Assembly (NCBI RefSeq): GCF_004123295.1
Contig: NZ_SDMK01000005.1
Location: 1 to 64,000, forward strand
Source: Silvibacterium dinghuense
GTDB taxonomy: Bacteria > Acidobacteriota > Terriglobia > Terriglobales > Acidobacteriaceae
DNA: 64,000 nucleotides
Direction of reading: 5' to 3'
The translations under genes and the position numbers were made by a program. This document shows positions 44,814-54,327 of this stretch, one piece after another; positions within the stretch are counted from its first letter, which is position 1, and each line of letters opens with the position of its first letter. A model generated the notes under the pieces. The model was not told the origin of the DNA. It ran no database searches and saw only the letters and a list, made by a program, of their open reading frames with translations.

Positions 44814-47099
44814 TCAAGGCCGAATCGCGAGCTCCTGATGCAGCCGGATATCCGCGGAAGAAGCTCCGATGCGCACGTCCACACGATCACGCTCGAGCGT
44901 CCACTGGTTCTTCTTTTCATTCCAGTAAGCAAGATCGTCGGCCTTCACGGTGAGCGGCACGGAGACAGTCTGGCCGGAAGGGATATGCACGCGCTGAAAC
45001 CCTTTGAGCTCCTCTTTGGCGCGAGCCACCAGGGAGCCCTGGTGCGATATATAAAGCTGCACGACCTCATCGCCGTCGCGTCCACCGGTATTTGTAACAT
45101 CCACGGTGGCAGTTACCTCCTCACCACCTCGCAGAAACGGTTTATCCAGGCGAAGGTTGCTATAGCGGAACGATGTATAGCTGAGGCCATAACCAAACGG
45201 ATAGAGCGGCTGGCCCTTGAAGTACATGTAGGTGCGACCGTCGCGGATGTTGTAATCCATCATCGGTGGTAGCTGGTCGAGTGAAGCTGGCCAGGTTGTC
45301 ACGAGACGTCCGGCGGGATTGTAATCACCGAAAAGAACTTTCGCGAGAGCCGTGCCTTCATCCTGCGAGGCGTGCGCCATGTGCAGGATCGCAGGAATAT
45401 ACTGCTGGCTCCAATTGACCGTATACGGAAAGCTGGAAATAAGAACCATCACGGTGCGCGGATTCACGGCATAGACCTGTTTGACGAGCTGCTCCTGCTC
45501 AAGCGTGAGACTCTCGCGGTCCCGGCCTTCGCGGCCATCTGAGGGAACGGCGCAGGGGAGCGTGCCGCCGCCATCGACCGTGTCATGCCAGTCATGAGCC
45601 ATGTCCGGTCCGCAGGTGGGGTCATTTCCAACCACAACGATAGCGACATCCGATGCACGCGCAGCGTTGATCGCAGCCTGGTTCAGCTCGCTGCCGGCAT
45701 AGTGGACACGAACGTACGGACCGAGCGCGGCCTTGATACCGTCGAGCGGTGTGACGGCATAAGGCGGATAGCCCCCATACCAATCCCAATGCACCGAATC
45801 GGCAAGCGGACCGATCACAGCGATCGATCGAATGGCGTGCTTGTCGAGTGGAAGCATATTGCCTTCATTCTTGAGGAGCACGACCGACTCGAGAGCCATC
45901 TTTTGCGAGATGGCGCGATGTTTATCGCTGTTCCAAGGCTCAGGACTATCTTTTTGCATGGCATCCTGATGCTGATCCGTAGATGCAGGAACAACTGCCG
46001 GAGGTTGATTGTCCACACCGGCATTGGCCGCGGGCGGCGGCGTGGACTCCTGGCCAGGATCGAGGAGGCCAAGCTTCAGAGAGATCACAAATTTACGCCG
46101 CAGCAGATCGTCGATCTCAGCCTCGGTCACAGAGCCCTCCTTCACCGCCGCGGCTGTCTCGTCTTTATAGGTGTCGAGAAACTGGTTGATGCCGGCATGC
46201 AAACAAGCGATCACCGCGGCCTTCTGATCGGGAAAGCGTTTATGGTCGGTCCAGAGCAGCCTGACCGCACCACCATCCGAAGAGAGAACATCGACGCCCC
46301 ACTTGTCTTCCACAATGGACTTAAGGACAGGATTGACGGCCATCGGGGTACCGTTCCATGCGTTATAGCTGGCCATGACACCACGCGCGCCACCATCCAA
46401 AAAGCCCATGCGAAAGGGCACGGAGTAATACTCCCAGAACAGGCGAGCATCAAAGACGGAGTTCGATTTTGTGCGCAGGTCTTCGTTGGAATTTGCAAGA
46501 AAGTGCTTGAGAAGCGCGGCTGCCTGCCAATGGTTGGGATCGTCGCCCTGAAGGCCTTTGACGAAGTTCACAACCATGGTGCCGTTAAAGAATGGATCCT
46601 CGCCGTAAACCTCTTCGCTGCGGCCCCAGCGCGGATCGCGGGCGAGATCGGCCTGCGGCCCCCAAAGCATATAGATCGAACGGTTGTAGCGCGGCTGTTC
46701 GGAGATATAGCGGGCCTCTGCACCCTCGACCGCCGCAGCCTGGCGCACCAGATCCGGATCCCAGGTTTCTCCCATGCCCGGCGGCTGCGGAAACTGCGTG
46801 GTGTAGATAGCCTCCCGGTGATGTTCTTCATTGCCACGCTGCACGACGCCGTGGATACCCTCGGAGCTTCCAAAGCTCCTCACCCCAAGACGCGGAACAG
46901 CAGTGTCGGTGCTAAGGCAGTCGATCTTCTCTTCCAGCGTCATGCGCGAGAGAAGATCGTGAATGCGTGCCTCCGGGGAAAGCGCGGTATTACGAAATCC
47001 TGGAGCCTGCTGTGCAACAGCCGCAGGCAAAATAAGAACTGAACCTAGAAAAGCCAATATGGACGAGCGCATCCATGCAGCACGGGGGAGCAGAGCCAT
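44814..47099 (-). CDS. Secreted glycoside hydrolase family 3 (beta-glucosidase/beta-xylosidase type)
   Basis: About 761 residues from the ATG at 47099; other ATGs (47072, 47168) are possible. A signal peptide (ILAFLGSVLILPAAVAQQ) precedes the GH3 N-terminal barrel (MTLEEKIDCLS, NRSIYMLWGPQADLARDPRWGRSEEVYGEDP, LLKHFLANSNEDLR). The nucleophile region VDVLSSDGGAV follows (Asp in SDGG). The C-terminal alpha/beta domain has VVLLKNEGNMLPLD and VIGPLADSVHWDWYGG. A fibronectin-III-like end (VTATVDVTNTGGRDGDEVVQLYISHQ) is present. It removes terminal sugars from beta-linked glycans; the exact sugar is not determined. It lies just downstream of the GH85 gene. Confidence 0.92.
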   Translation of the reverse strand: MALLPRAAWMRSSILAFLGSVLILPAAVAQQAPGFRNTALSPEARIHDLLSRMTLEEKIDCLSTDTAVPRLGVRSFGSSEGIHGVVQRGNEEHHREAIYTTQFPQPPGMGETWDPDLVRQAAAVEGAEARYISEQPRYNRSIYMLWGPQADLARDPRWGRSEEVYGEDPFFNGTMVVNFVKGLQGDDPNHWQAAALLKHFLANSNEDLRTKSNSVFDARLFWEYYSVPFRMGFLDGGARGVMASYNAWNGTPMAVNPVLKSIVEDKWGVDVLSSDGGAVRLLWTDHKRFPDQKAAVIACLHAGINQFLDTYKDETAAAVKEGSVTEAEIDDLLRRKFVISLKLGLLDPGQESTPPPAANAGVDNQPPAVVPASTDQHQDAMQKDSPEPWNSDKHRAISQKMALESVVLLKNEGNMLPLDKHAIRSIAVIGPLADSVHWDWYGGYPPYAVTPLDGIKAALGPYVRVHYAGSELNQAAINAARASDVAIVVVGNDPTCGPDMAHDWHDTVDGGGTLPCAVPSDGREGRDRESLTLEQEQLVKQVYAVNPRTVMVLISSFPYTVNWSQQYIPAILHMAHASQDEGTALAKVLFGDYNPAGRLVTTWPASLDQLPPMMDYNIRDGRTYMYFKGQPLYPFGYGLSYTSFRYSNLRLDKPFLRGGEEVTATVDVTNTGGRDGDEVVQLYISHQGSLVARAKEELKGFQRVHIPSGQTVSVPLTVKADDLAYWNEKKNQWTLERDRVDVRIGASSADIRLHQELAIRP

Positions 47100-47288
47100 C
47101 ACAGTCAGAAATAAACCTCCAAGGCAGGAGCCGTTCACAGGCTGATTGGAGGCGGCAGGTATTGTCAAGGTGAGAGCTGCTGCCGCTCCAATCGCGCAGT
47201 TATCGCGGCAATTCCAACCCTCGCAGCACGCCTTCTCTTTTCAGCAGTCAAAGAGAAGGCATGCTGCGTATGAATGCGGTGATAGCCC

Positions 47289-49598
47289 CTATGCGGCCTG
47301 CACTGTGGTGCGTGCCGGGAGGCTGCGGAGTAGCGGATTTTCACGGCTTGTTGCCACAAGCTCGAATGCTATCGCGCTTCCCTGCTCTGCCTGCACGCTC
47401 TCCACGTAATAACAGTCGGCGGTAACACGTCCGAGCCAGGTTCTGGCATTTGACGTCGCATTCATGGCATAGAGATCGTAATAAGCATCCTCATCCCGCA
47501 TCTGCCAGCGCAACCGCACCTGCATGGTTCCCTGAGCAGCCCCCGCAGCATGCGCTTCAACCGTAAACGAGGATGGCGCGGAATGGGTCTCACCTTTTAA
47601 GGGGAGTCCCGCATAGATCTCTCCGATATGAACGTCTACCGGCGTATCGGCATGCGCTGGCTTCTCATGATGAAAGCCAATCAGGAGCGCAGCCAGAGTT
47701 CTTCCTCGGTAGGGAGCAAGCGTCATGCGGGATCGCGTCCAGCCATGATCGAGCTGTTCATGGAGAATGGCGTCTGTTTGCGTGAAGCGAACCCATTCCG
47801 CCTGATCTGGAGCATCTTCAAAGATCAAACCAGCAAGCAGATACTCCTTTGTCTCAGCAAGACCTTGCCATACCAGATGCAGAGAAAGATCCCCTGCATT
47901 CTGAACAGGCAACTTCGTCTTATAGAGACGCAATGAGACGCCATCCCGGGCACGAAGTGAGCCGGAGATATGCAACGATGCACCGCCGTCAAAGGCCAGC
48001 GCCCGGTCATACTCCACACGAAGAGGCGCATACTTTGCAGCAGAGCGATCCAGAGAACCCTGCATCGGCTCCAACCACCATTGCCACGTCGGCAGAAGAT
48101 CCTGAATCCCCAGATTGAACCATGGACGATCTCCCTGCTTCGCGCCATCCACGAAGAAGGCATCGCCGGCACCCAGGTTGAAGTGAGTCAGAAACGGAAA
48201 AGCCCCGATCACGGAGTGCTCGACGGTAAAGTTTGCAACGCCATAAGTGATAGGCAGCTTCACCTGATCCGTAGGATGGTCTTCCGTGGGAGAGTAATCC
48301 GTATATCTCCGCGTTCTCCCTGCGACCTCGGCGTAAATATGAGCCTGCTCCGCATTAGGCGCATTGTCGAGCGCGGGGTTCTGAGACTGGCCGCTGAAGA
48401 AGCGGCGCTCGAGCGCATAGAACTCTTCCTCTCGCGAGAGAGCCGGCGCAGCATCGCCTTTGCCTTTATCCAGCGCCAATTGCATGGTGTGCAGGCCATC
48501 CTCAAAGCTATAAACCTGCAAACTGCCATAAGCGGTGGCACTGTCATTCGGATGAATCACAGAAGGAGCAGACAGGCCAAGATATCCCGGCCCCGGATAA
48601 AGCTGGTATCCGAAATAAGCCGAGCGATATGGGTCGAGACCGTTCTTCCTGCAATAGGCATAGACGGATGCAGCATCGGTCGGCCTTCCCGAACAGCAGC
48701 CGTGCGTCATGCTGTAGCCGCTCCATCCCTGGTCGAGCATCGTGCTATCCGCAAACGATGCGGCAGGAACATACGGTGTTCCGGGTGTCTCGATCGGCAT
48801 CAACTGATCCATATCTGCAGACCCGTCATAAAACTGGATATAGAAATCGGACTTACCTTGCCGATGGGCCTCTTCGCGCATCATGGCAAGCAGATCGAGT
48901 ATCTGAGCATGTCCCTCCGGAGTCCCGAGCTCGAAGTTCATGAAGTAGCCGTCAAAGCCGAAATACAGAGCCAGCTCCACAAACTTAGCGGCCACCTGCT
49001 TTGCAGGCACGGCACTCGAATCGAAGATGCGCTTGTCTGGCTGAAAGATCGTTCCCAGGCACAAGGCGCCATTGCGATGCGCCGCATCGATCAGAGCCGC
49101 ATTCGGAATCATGCCGGGACCGCTCCAGCTCACGACAATATCGTGATAGCCGATCATGCGGGAGACATACACTCCACCCTGCGGAGGTGCTCCATAGCGC
49201 GACCGTTTGTAGTGATCGTCCGCATGCTCGCCAAGCGTGCGATAACATCCGGTCAGCGTAGCCACCTGCGGTAAAGAGCTGAGCTTAGGATGTGCCTGAG
49301 TCGGCGCAAAGGCGGGAATCCTGGCTGCACGCGGTACGCGCGAACGAAAATAGGCAGCATCCGGATCGACGGATGGCACATAGTCCATCAAGGCAGCGAA
49401 GCTGTCGCGTGATTTTGCCGTCAAAGGAAAGATGGGGGCAAGTGTATCGAAGGAATTCGCACCTGCATCCTGCCCCTCTAAGGCGAAGGCCTGCTTCTGT
49501 CCCCAGAAACTGAACAAGGAAGCAGCGGCTAAAAAGGAAAACTGACGTCGCGTGAACGACACCCCGGCATTTGCACTGTCTTGAGCGGAAAAAGCCAT
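47289..49598 (-). CDS. Tat-exported GH85 endo-beta-N-acetylglucosaminidase
   Basis: 769 residues. The N-terminus has FTRRQFSFLAAASLFSF, a twin-arginine signal. The GH85 barrel is recognised by YVSRMIGYHDIVVSWSGPG, ALCLGTIFQPDKRIFD and the catalytic YFGFDGYFMNFE: N-F-E supplies the Asn/Glu pair of the oxazoline mechanism. The ~350-residue C-terminal part looks beta-sandwich (for example LHISGSLRARDGVSLRLYKTKL). GH85 enzymes cut the chitobiose core of N-glycans. This and the adjacent GH3 suggest degradation of glycoprotein or fungal glycans. The start has AGAGAAG before it. Confidence 0.9.
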   Translation of the reverse strand: MAFSAQDSANAGVSFTRRQFSFLAAASLFSFWGQKQAFALEGQDAGANSFDTLAPIFPLTAKSRDSFAALMDYVPSVDPDAAYFRSRVPRAARIPAFAPTQAHPKLSSLPQVATLTGCYRTLGEHADDHYKRSRYGAPPQGGVYVSRMIGYHDIVVSWSGPGMIPNAALIDAAHRNGALCLGTIFQPDKRIFDSSAVPAKQVAAKFVELALYFGFDGYFMNFELGTPEGHAQILDLLAMMREEAHRQGKSDFYIQFYDGSADMDQLMPIETPGTPYVPAASFADSTMLDQGWSGYSMTHGCCSGRPTDAASVYAYCRKNGLDPYRSAYFGYQLYPGPGYLGLSAPSVIHPNDSATAYGSLQVYSFEDGLHTMQLALDKGKGDAAPALSREEEFYALERRFFSGQSQNPALDNAPNAEQAHIYAEVAGRTRRYTDYSPTEDHPTDQVKLPITYGVANFTVEHSVIGAFPFLTHFNLGAGDAFFVDGAKQGDRPWFNLGIQDLLPTWQWWLEPMQGSLDRSAAKYAPLRVEYDRALAFDGGASLHISGSLRARDGVSLRLYKTKLPVQNAGDLSLHLVWQGLAETKEYLLAGLIFEDAPDQAEWVRFTQTDAILHEQLDHGWTRSRMTLAPYRGRTLAALLIGFHHEKPAHADTPVDVHIGEIYAGLPLKGETHSAPSSFTVEAHAAGAAQGTMQVRLRWQMRDEDAYYDLYAMNATSNARTWLGRVTADCYYVESVQAEQGSAIAFELVATSRENPLLRSLPARTTVQAA

Positions 49599-49687
49599 CT
49601 TCTCTCATTATTCGTATGCAGAGCGTACATGGCAAAGCGCACGATCGTGGAATGCCGGATGACCGCTTCAGCGACGCCAGAAAGTTA

Positions 49688-51103
49688 TCAAATCGATCCG
49701 ATTTCGTAATTGAGCGTGGCCAGAGACAGCCGGTACTGATACTGCGCATTCGAGTTTCCGATTGCCGCATCCGTCTGTTGATATTGCGCCTGGCTGAGCT
49801 CGACAATCGAGCTGAGCCCCATCTGGTATCGAGTCTGCGCCAGCTTGAGCGCAAGGTTGGCCTGGTTCAGCAAGTCCGTTGTTACGGCTACCTTTTGATA
49901 TGCGGTTTGCGCCGCAAGCCAGGAGGTGCGCACGTCGCGCACCACGCGATCACGCAGCGCGCGGGTCTGTTCGGCCGCAGCCTCAGCGCGGATGCTTGCC
50001 TCCTTCGCCTGCGACGTATAGAGGAAACCGTTGAAGATGGGGATATTCATATTCACCCCGACGGCGCCCCACCAGCTGCTGTTGTAATATTCGCCGGGTC
50101 GTACCGGCACCGCGCCCGCCGTGCCCAGCGCACTGATGCTGGGTAAAAGCTGGTCACGCTGCGCGTGGCTGAATTTGACCGCAGCTTGATGGCTCAGGTC
50201 GAGCGCCTGCAAATCAGGCCGCTGCTCGAGCGCAAGCTTCAGCAACTGATCGGCATCGGGTGGAGGCGGAGCAAGAGCACCGCCGTCAGCAACAAGCTGG
50301 TAGCTCGTCGCGGTATCGAGGCCAAGCACTTCGTCGAGCGCGGCCATCGTAGCGCTGGCATTATTCTGCGCATCGAGCAGCAGCAGCTTGGCCTGCGAGA
50401 GATTGACATCGGCAAAGCTCAGATCGAGCGTGGACTTGAGTTTGTTTTTCGTCATCACGCCGATCTGGTCGTCGGTGGTCTGGCGGGTTTTCACGTTCTG
50501 CTGCGCCACATTGAGCAAAGCCTGCGCCTCAAGCACGTTATAGAAAGCCTGATCTGTAGTGAGGACGATGTCCTGGGTAGTGGCAAGCGCCGAGGCATCC
50601 TGCGCTTTCTCCTCGAGGTTCGAGGAGAGAACAAGATTGCGCGTCCGGCCGAAGTCCGTGATGAGTTGCGAGGCACTGGCACCTGCGCCTGCGTGCTCGA
50701 AGAGGCGCGAGGCAGTGAGCGAACCAGCCGAGATGCGTGAAGCCTGGTTCGCATCCTCGGCTGTAACACCACCTGCCACCGAGGGAAGCTCGGCAGCACG
50801 GTTCTCACGCACGACCTGGTGCTGCGCCAGTGCGAGCAGGCGCTTTGCGCTAATGTGCGGATTGTTGCGGATCGCCATCTGCTCGGCATCGTGCAGCGTG
50901 AGCCGAGCGGCCGCACTCTCTGACGAATCAGAGAGTGCGGCCGTCTGACCTTGCGGCGCGCTGCTCTGGGCCAGCAACTGCAGCTTCGGCGCTTCAGGAA
51001 GAGGAGCGCTGCCATGGCTCTGAGCATGCAAATAACTCGCTCCTCCAAAAGCAAACAGCGCACAGAAAATCAGGCGAGAGGAGGTGAAGGTAAGTGTTTG
51101 CAT
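49688..51103 (-). CDS. TolC-family outer-membrane efflux protein
   Basis: 471 residues. A signal peptide (FCALFAFGGASYLHAQ) is followed by two coiled-coil repeats typical of OEP/TolC proteins (LTLHDAEQMAIRNNPHISAKRLLALAQHQ and LLKLALEQRPDLQALDLSHQAAV). The tail has QTRYQMGLSSIVELSQAQYQQ. It forms the outer-membrane duct. Its ATG overlaps the RND pump stop by one base (TGATG), so translation is coupled. Confidence 0.93.
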   Translation of the reverse strand: MQTLTFTSSRLIFCALFAFGGASYLHAQSHGSAPLPEAPKLQLLAQSSAPQGQTAALSDSSESAAARLTLHDAEQMAIRNNPHISAKRLLALAQHQVVRENRAAELPSVAGGVTAEDANQASRISAGSLTASRLFEHAGAGASASQLITDFGRTRNLVLSSNLEEKAQDASALATTQDIVLTTDQAFYNVLEAQALLNVAQQNVKTRQTTDDQIGVMTKNKLKSTLDLSFADVNLSQAKLLLLDAQNNASATMAALDEVLGLDTATSYQLVADGGALAPPPPDADQLLKLALEQRPDLQALDLSHQAAVKFSHAQRDQLLPSISALGTAGAVPVRPGEYYNSSWWGAVGVNMNIPIFNGFLYTSQAKEASIRAEAAAEQTRALRDRVVRDVRTSWLAAQTAYQKVAVTTDLLNQANLALKLAQTRYQMGLSSIVELSQAQYQQTDAAIGNSNAQYQYRLSLATLNYEIGSI

Positions 51104-54100
51104 CAGTGTGCCCTTCCTTCCGCGAGGAGCTTTTTCTCTTGCCGTCCATGAATGAGGAGATAGACCGCCGGGACCAGGAAGACAGTCACCACGACAGATA
51201 CGCCGAGGCCACCGATAATGGCTCGGGCCAGCGGCGCATACTGTTCGCTGCCGGCCTCGAGGCCAAGCGCCATCGGAATCATGCCGAGCAGCGTGGCCAG
51301 CGAGGTCATCAGGATGGGACGCAGACGCACACGGCAGGCGCGAATCACCGCTTCGAGCAGCGGCAATCCTTCGCTGTGCAGGATGCCGGCAAACTCGACG
51401 ATAAGGATGCTGTTCGAAACAACAATGCCAGTCATCATGATGACTCCCATCAGGGACATGATGTTCAGCGTGCTTCCGGTAACAAAGAGGATGAGCACTA
51501 CGCCAGCAAGTCCGGGAGGAATAGCCATAAGAATGATGAACGGATCGATGAATGAGGTGAACTGCGCCATAAGAATGAGATAGACGAGCAGGACGGAGAT
51601 GATCAGCCCCAGACCGAATTCGGCGAAGGAGCGGTTCATACTCACCACAGCCCCGCGCACTTTAAGCACGGTGTTGCGCTCGGTCTTGGTCTGCGCGAGA
51701 AGCTTTTGGATGTCTCCACCCACTCCCTGCAGTGCTTCCTTCTTCGTCGCAACATAAATGTCGATGACACGGCGAATCTGATAGTGGTCAACTTCAGTTG
51801 GGGTATTGATCAGCTTGATGTCAGCAACCGAACTGAGCGGGGTGTAGCCCGTGGAGTGATCCCCTGCCCAGATAACCGGATTCGCATCGCCGGCCTGACG
51901 TGCCTCTTCGCCCGGCGCATAGCCCGCGGGACGAGTGCCGCGCAGAGGAATGCTGCGGAAGTCTTCCATCGTCATGTGATTCAGAACATGGTTGGCGTAC
52001 TGCACCGTGACCATGTAATTGTTGCCGGTCTTCGGATCGATCCAATAGCTGGGCGCCACCTGGCCATCCGAGGTCATGGCGGTGATGACGTTGTCGACCA
52101 CATCTTTCGCAGAGAGGCCGATGAGGCTTGCGCGCTCGCGATCAATGTTGAGTTCTATGCCGGGATAGTCGAGATTCTGCGGAATATAAACGTCACTTAC
52201 ATTGGGCATAGCCTTGATCTTCTCTGCCATTTGTTTGGCGAGTGCATACGCGCTCTCCATATTGTTGGAGCTGATCTGCACATCGATCGGCGCAGGCAGC
52301 CCCTGATTGATGACGCCATCCACAAGACCGCCTGCCTGGAAGTACGTGCTGAGCTCCGGCATCTGCTGCGACAGTTTCTCGCGTACACGACGCATGTATT
52401 CGTAACTGCCAATCCTGTGATCTTCCTTGAGACTGGTCTGCACAAAGGCCGTGTCCATCGATGCATTCGTCGTAAAGATGGCTGAGAGATCCGGATAAAC
52501 ACCGATGTTAGAGACGATCATGCCGAGATCCGAGGGCTTGACGACACTGCGGATGACATTCTCGACCCTGGCGATATAGTCGTTGCTCACTTCAAGCCGC
52601 GTGCCACTGGGCATCTGCACGTCGATGACGAACTGGCCTGGATCAGTACGCGGAAAATAAGCTCTGCCCAGGAAAGGTAATAGACCAGCGAGGACCAGGA
52701 CCACGCCGCCAAGGATGATAGCAGTGGTGAATCCTGGCCGCCGCATCGCGCGCTTGGCCAGTCCTTCGTACCAGTCGAGCAGCTTCTGGAATTTGTTATT
52801 GAAGCCGCGCTCGAAGCGTGCGAAGAAGCTCTGCTTCTTTGCTTCGTCTTCTCCGTGATGGATGCGGATGAAATTCGCACAAAAAAGCGGGACAACCGTC
52901 ATCGCAAAGAAGTACGAGGCAAAGATGGAGAGCACCACCCCCAGAGCCAGCGGCGTAAAAATGTACTTGCTGATACCGGAGAGAAAGGTAACCGGAAAGA
53001 AGACGATCGAGGTAGTAGAGGTCGCGGCAAGCACTGCGAGCGAAACTTCCATGCCGCCTTTCTCCGCGGCTTCGCGCGGTTTACAACCCATTTCCATGAA
53101 GCGGAAGATATTCTCGAGCACGACCACCGAATCGTCGATAAGGCGAGAGAAAGCCAGAGCAAGACCACCGAGGATCATCGTGTTGATGGAACCGCCCATG
53201 GCCTTCGTCAGCAGCAGACACACGAGCGCGGACAGTGGAATCGACAACAGCACGGCGAAAGTCGCGCGCGGACTGCCGAGGAAGATGAAGATCATCAGGC
53301 CAGTGAGCACGAGGCCGATGCTGGCCTCCTTGATGAGGTTCTTCACTGCCATCTTCACGAAGATCGACTGATCGAAGACCACCGAGGTCTTCAGCGTCTC
53401 GGGGATATCCACCAGCTTCTTGATGGCATCTTTCATCCCGTTGACGATCGTGATGGTGTTACTGTCTCCGCCTTGCTTGAAGACAGGCACGTAGACCGAG
53501 CGCTGACCGTCAATGCGGACAATGTTGTACTGCAGCGTGCCCGCGTCTTCGGCCTTGCCAATATCCGCGACGAGCACCGAAGAGTTGCCCACGGACTTAA
53601 GCGGCATCTCGTTCATCGCCTTAGCATCTGGAAACTGGCTGTTGGCGTAAATGTTGAAGTCTTTCGAACCAATGCGAACATCGCCGGCGGGCAGGATGAG
53701 GTTTGAGCTGTTCACCGACTGTACGACATCGTTGAGACTTAGATTGCGGGCTTCCATCTTGAGCGGATCGACGTAGATCTGAATTTGCCGATATGTGCCG
53801 CCATACGGCTGCGGCACCGAGGCGCCCGGAACATTGGAGATCTGATTGCGAACCTGGAACTGCGCAAGATCCTTCAGTTGTGTCTCACCGAGCCCCTTGC
53901 CTTTGAGCGTGACAAGGCAGACAGGCTGCGTGGATGCGTCCATACCGAGCACGACAGGCGGAAGAGTTCCTGGTGGAAGTCTCCGCAGGTCAGCCATGGC
54001 GAGGTTCGCAATATTGCTTAGCGCAGCATCTGCATTCGTGCCGGGCTTGAAATAGATTTTGATGAGGCTGACGCCGGTCAGTGAGCGCGATTCGCTATGG

Positions 54101-54327
54101 TCGACATTTGCAGCCAGCGTAAAGAAGCGCTCGAAGGTGTTGGTGATATCGGCCTCGATCTGCTTAGGCGGCATGCCGTTATAAAACGTAGCGACAACGA
54201 CGACCGGCATGTCGATTTTCGGAAAAAGATCGACCGGCATGCTGGCAATGCCCACGAAACCCACGAGCATGACCATCAGGCAGAGCATGATGATGAAGAA
54301 CGGATATTTCAACGCAAACTTCGGCAT
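51103..54327 (-). CDS. RND efflux permease (AcrB/MexF type)
   Basis: 1074 residues with twelve expected TM helices. MPKFALKYPFFIIMLCLMVMLVG is the first; two large periplasmic loops follow; the D-D pair of TM4 is in SRLIDDSVVVLENIFRFME. The RND helix GLALAFSRLIDDS and a second-half equivalent MGVIMMTGIVVSNSILIVEF are intact. It exports hydrophobic compounds using the proton gradient. The start TAATG overlaps the adaptor stop by one base. It forms an operon with the adaptor before it and TolC after it. Confidence 0.95.
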   Translation of the reverse strand: MPKFALKYPFFIIMLCLMVMLVGFVGIASMPVDLFPKIDMPVVVVATFYNGMPPKQIEADITNTFERFFTLAANVDHSESRSLTGVSLIKIYFKPGTNADAALSNIANLAMADLRRLPPGTLPPVVLGMDASTQPVCLVTLKGKGLGETQLKDLAQFQVRNQISNVPGASVPQPYGGTYRQIQIYVDPLKMEARNLSLNDVVQSVNSSNLILPAGDVRIGSKDFNIYANSQFPDAKAMNEMPLKSVGNSSVLVADIGKAEDAGTLQYNIVRIDGQRSVYVPVFKQGGDSNTITIVNGMKDAIKKLVDIPETLKTSVVFDQSIFVKMAVKNLIKEASIGLVLTGLMIFIFLGSPRATFAVLLSIPLSALVCLLLTKAMGGSINTMILGGLALAFSRLIDDSVVVLENIFRFMEMGCKPREAAEKGGMEVSLAVLAATSTTSIVFFPVTFLSGISKYIFTPLALGVVLSIFASYFFAMTVVPLFCANFIRIHHGEDEAKKQSFFARFERGFNNKFQKLLDWYEGLAKRAMRRPGFTTAIILGGVVLVLAGLLPFLGRAYFPRTDPGQFVIDVQMPSGTRLEVSNDYIARVENVIRSVVKPSDLGMIVSNIGVYPDLSAIFTTNASMDTAFVQTSLKEDHRIGSYEYMRRVREKLSQQMPELSTYFQAGGLVDGVINQGLPAPIDVQISSNNMESAYALAKQMAEKIKAMPNVSDVYIPQNLDYPGIELNIDRERASLIGLSAKDVVDNVITAMTSDGQVAPSYWIDPKTGNNYMVTVQYANHVLNHMTMEDFRSIPLRGTRPAGYAPGEEARQAGDANPVIWAGDHSTGYTPLSSVADIKLINTPTEVDHYQIRRVIDIYVATKKEALQGVGGDIQKLLAQTKTERNTVLKVRGAVVSMNRSFAEFGLGLIISVLLVYLILMAQFTSFIDPFIILMAIPPGLAGVVLILFVTGSTLNIMSLMGVIMMTGIVVSNSILIVEFAGILHSEGLPLLEAVIRACRVRLRPILMTSLATLLGMIPMALGLEAGSEQYAPLARAIIGGLGVSVVVTVFLVPAVYLLIHGRQEKKLLAEGRAH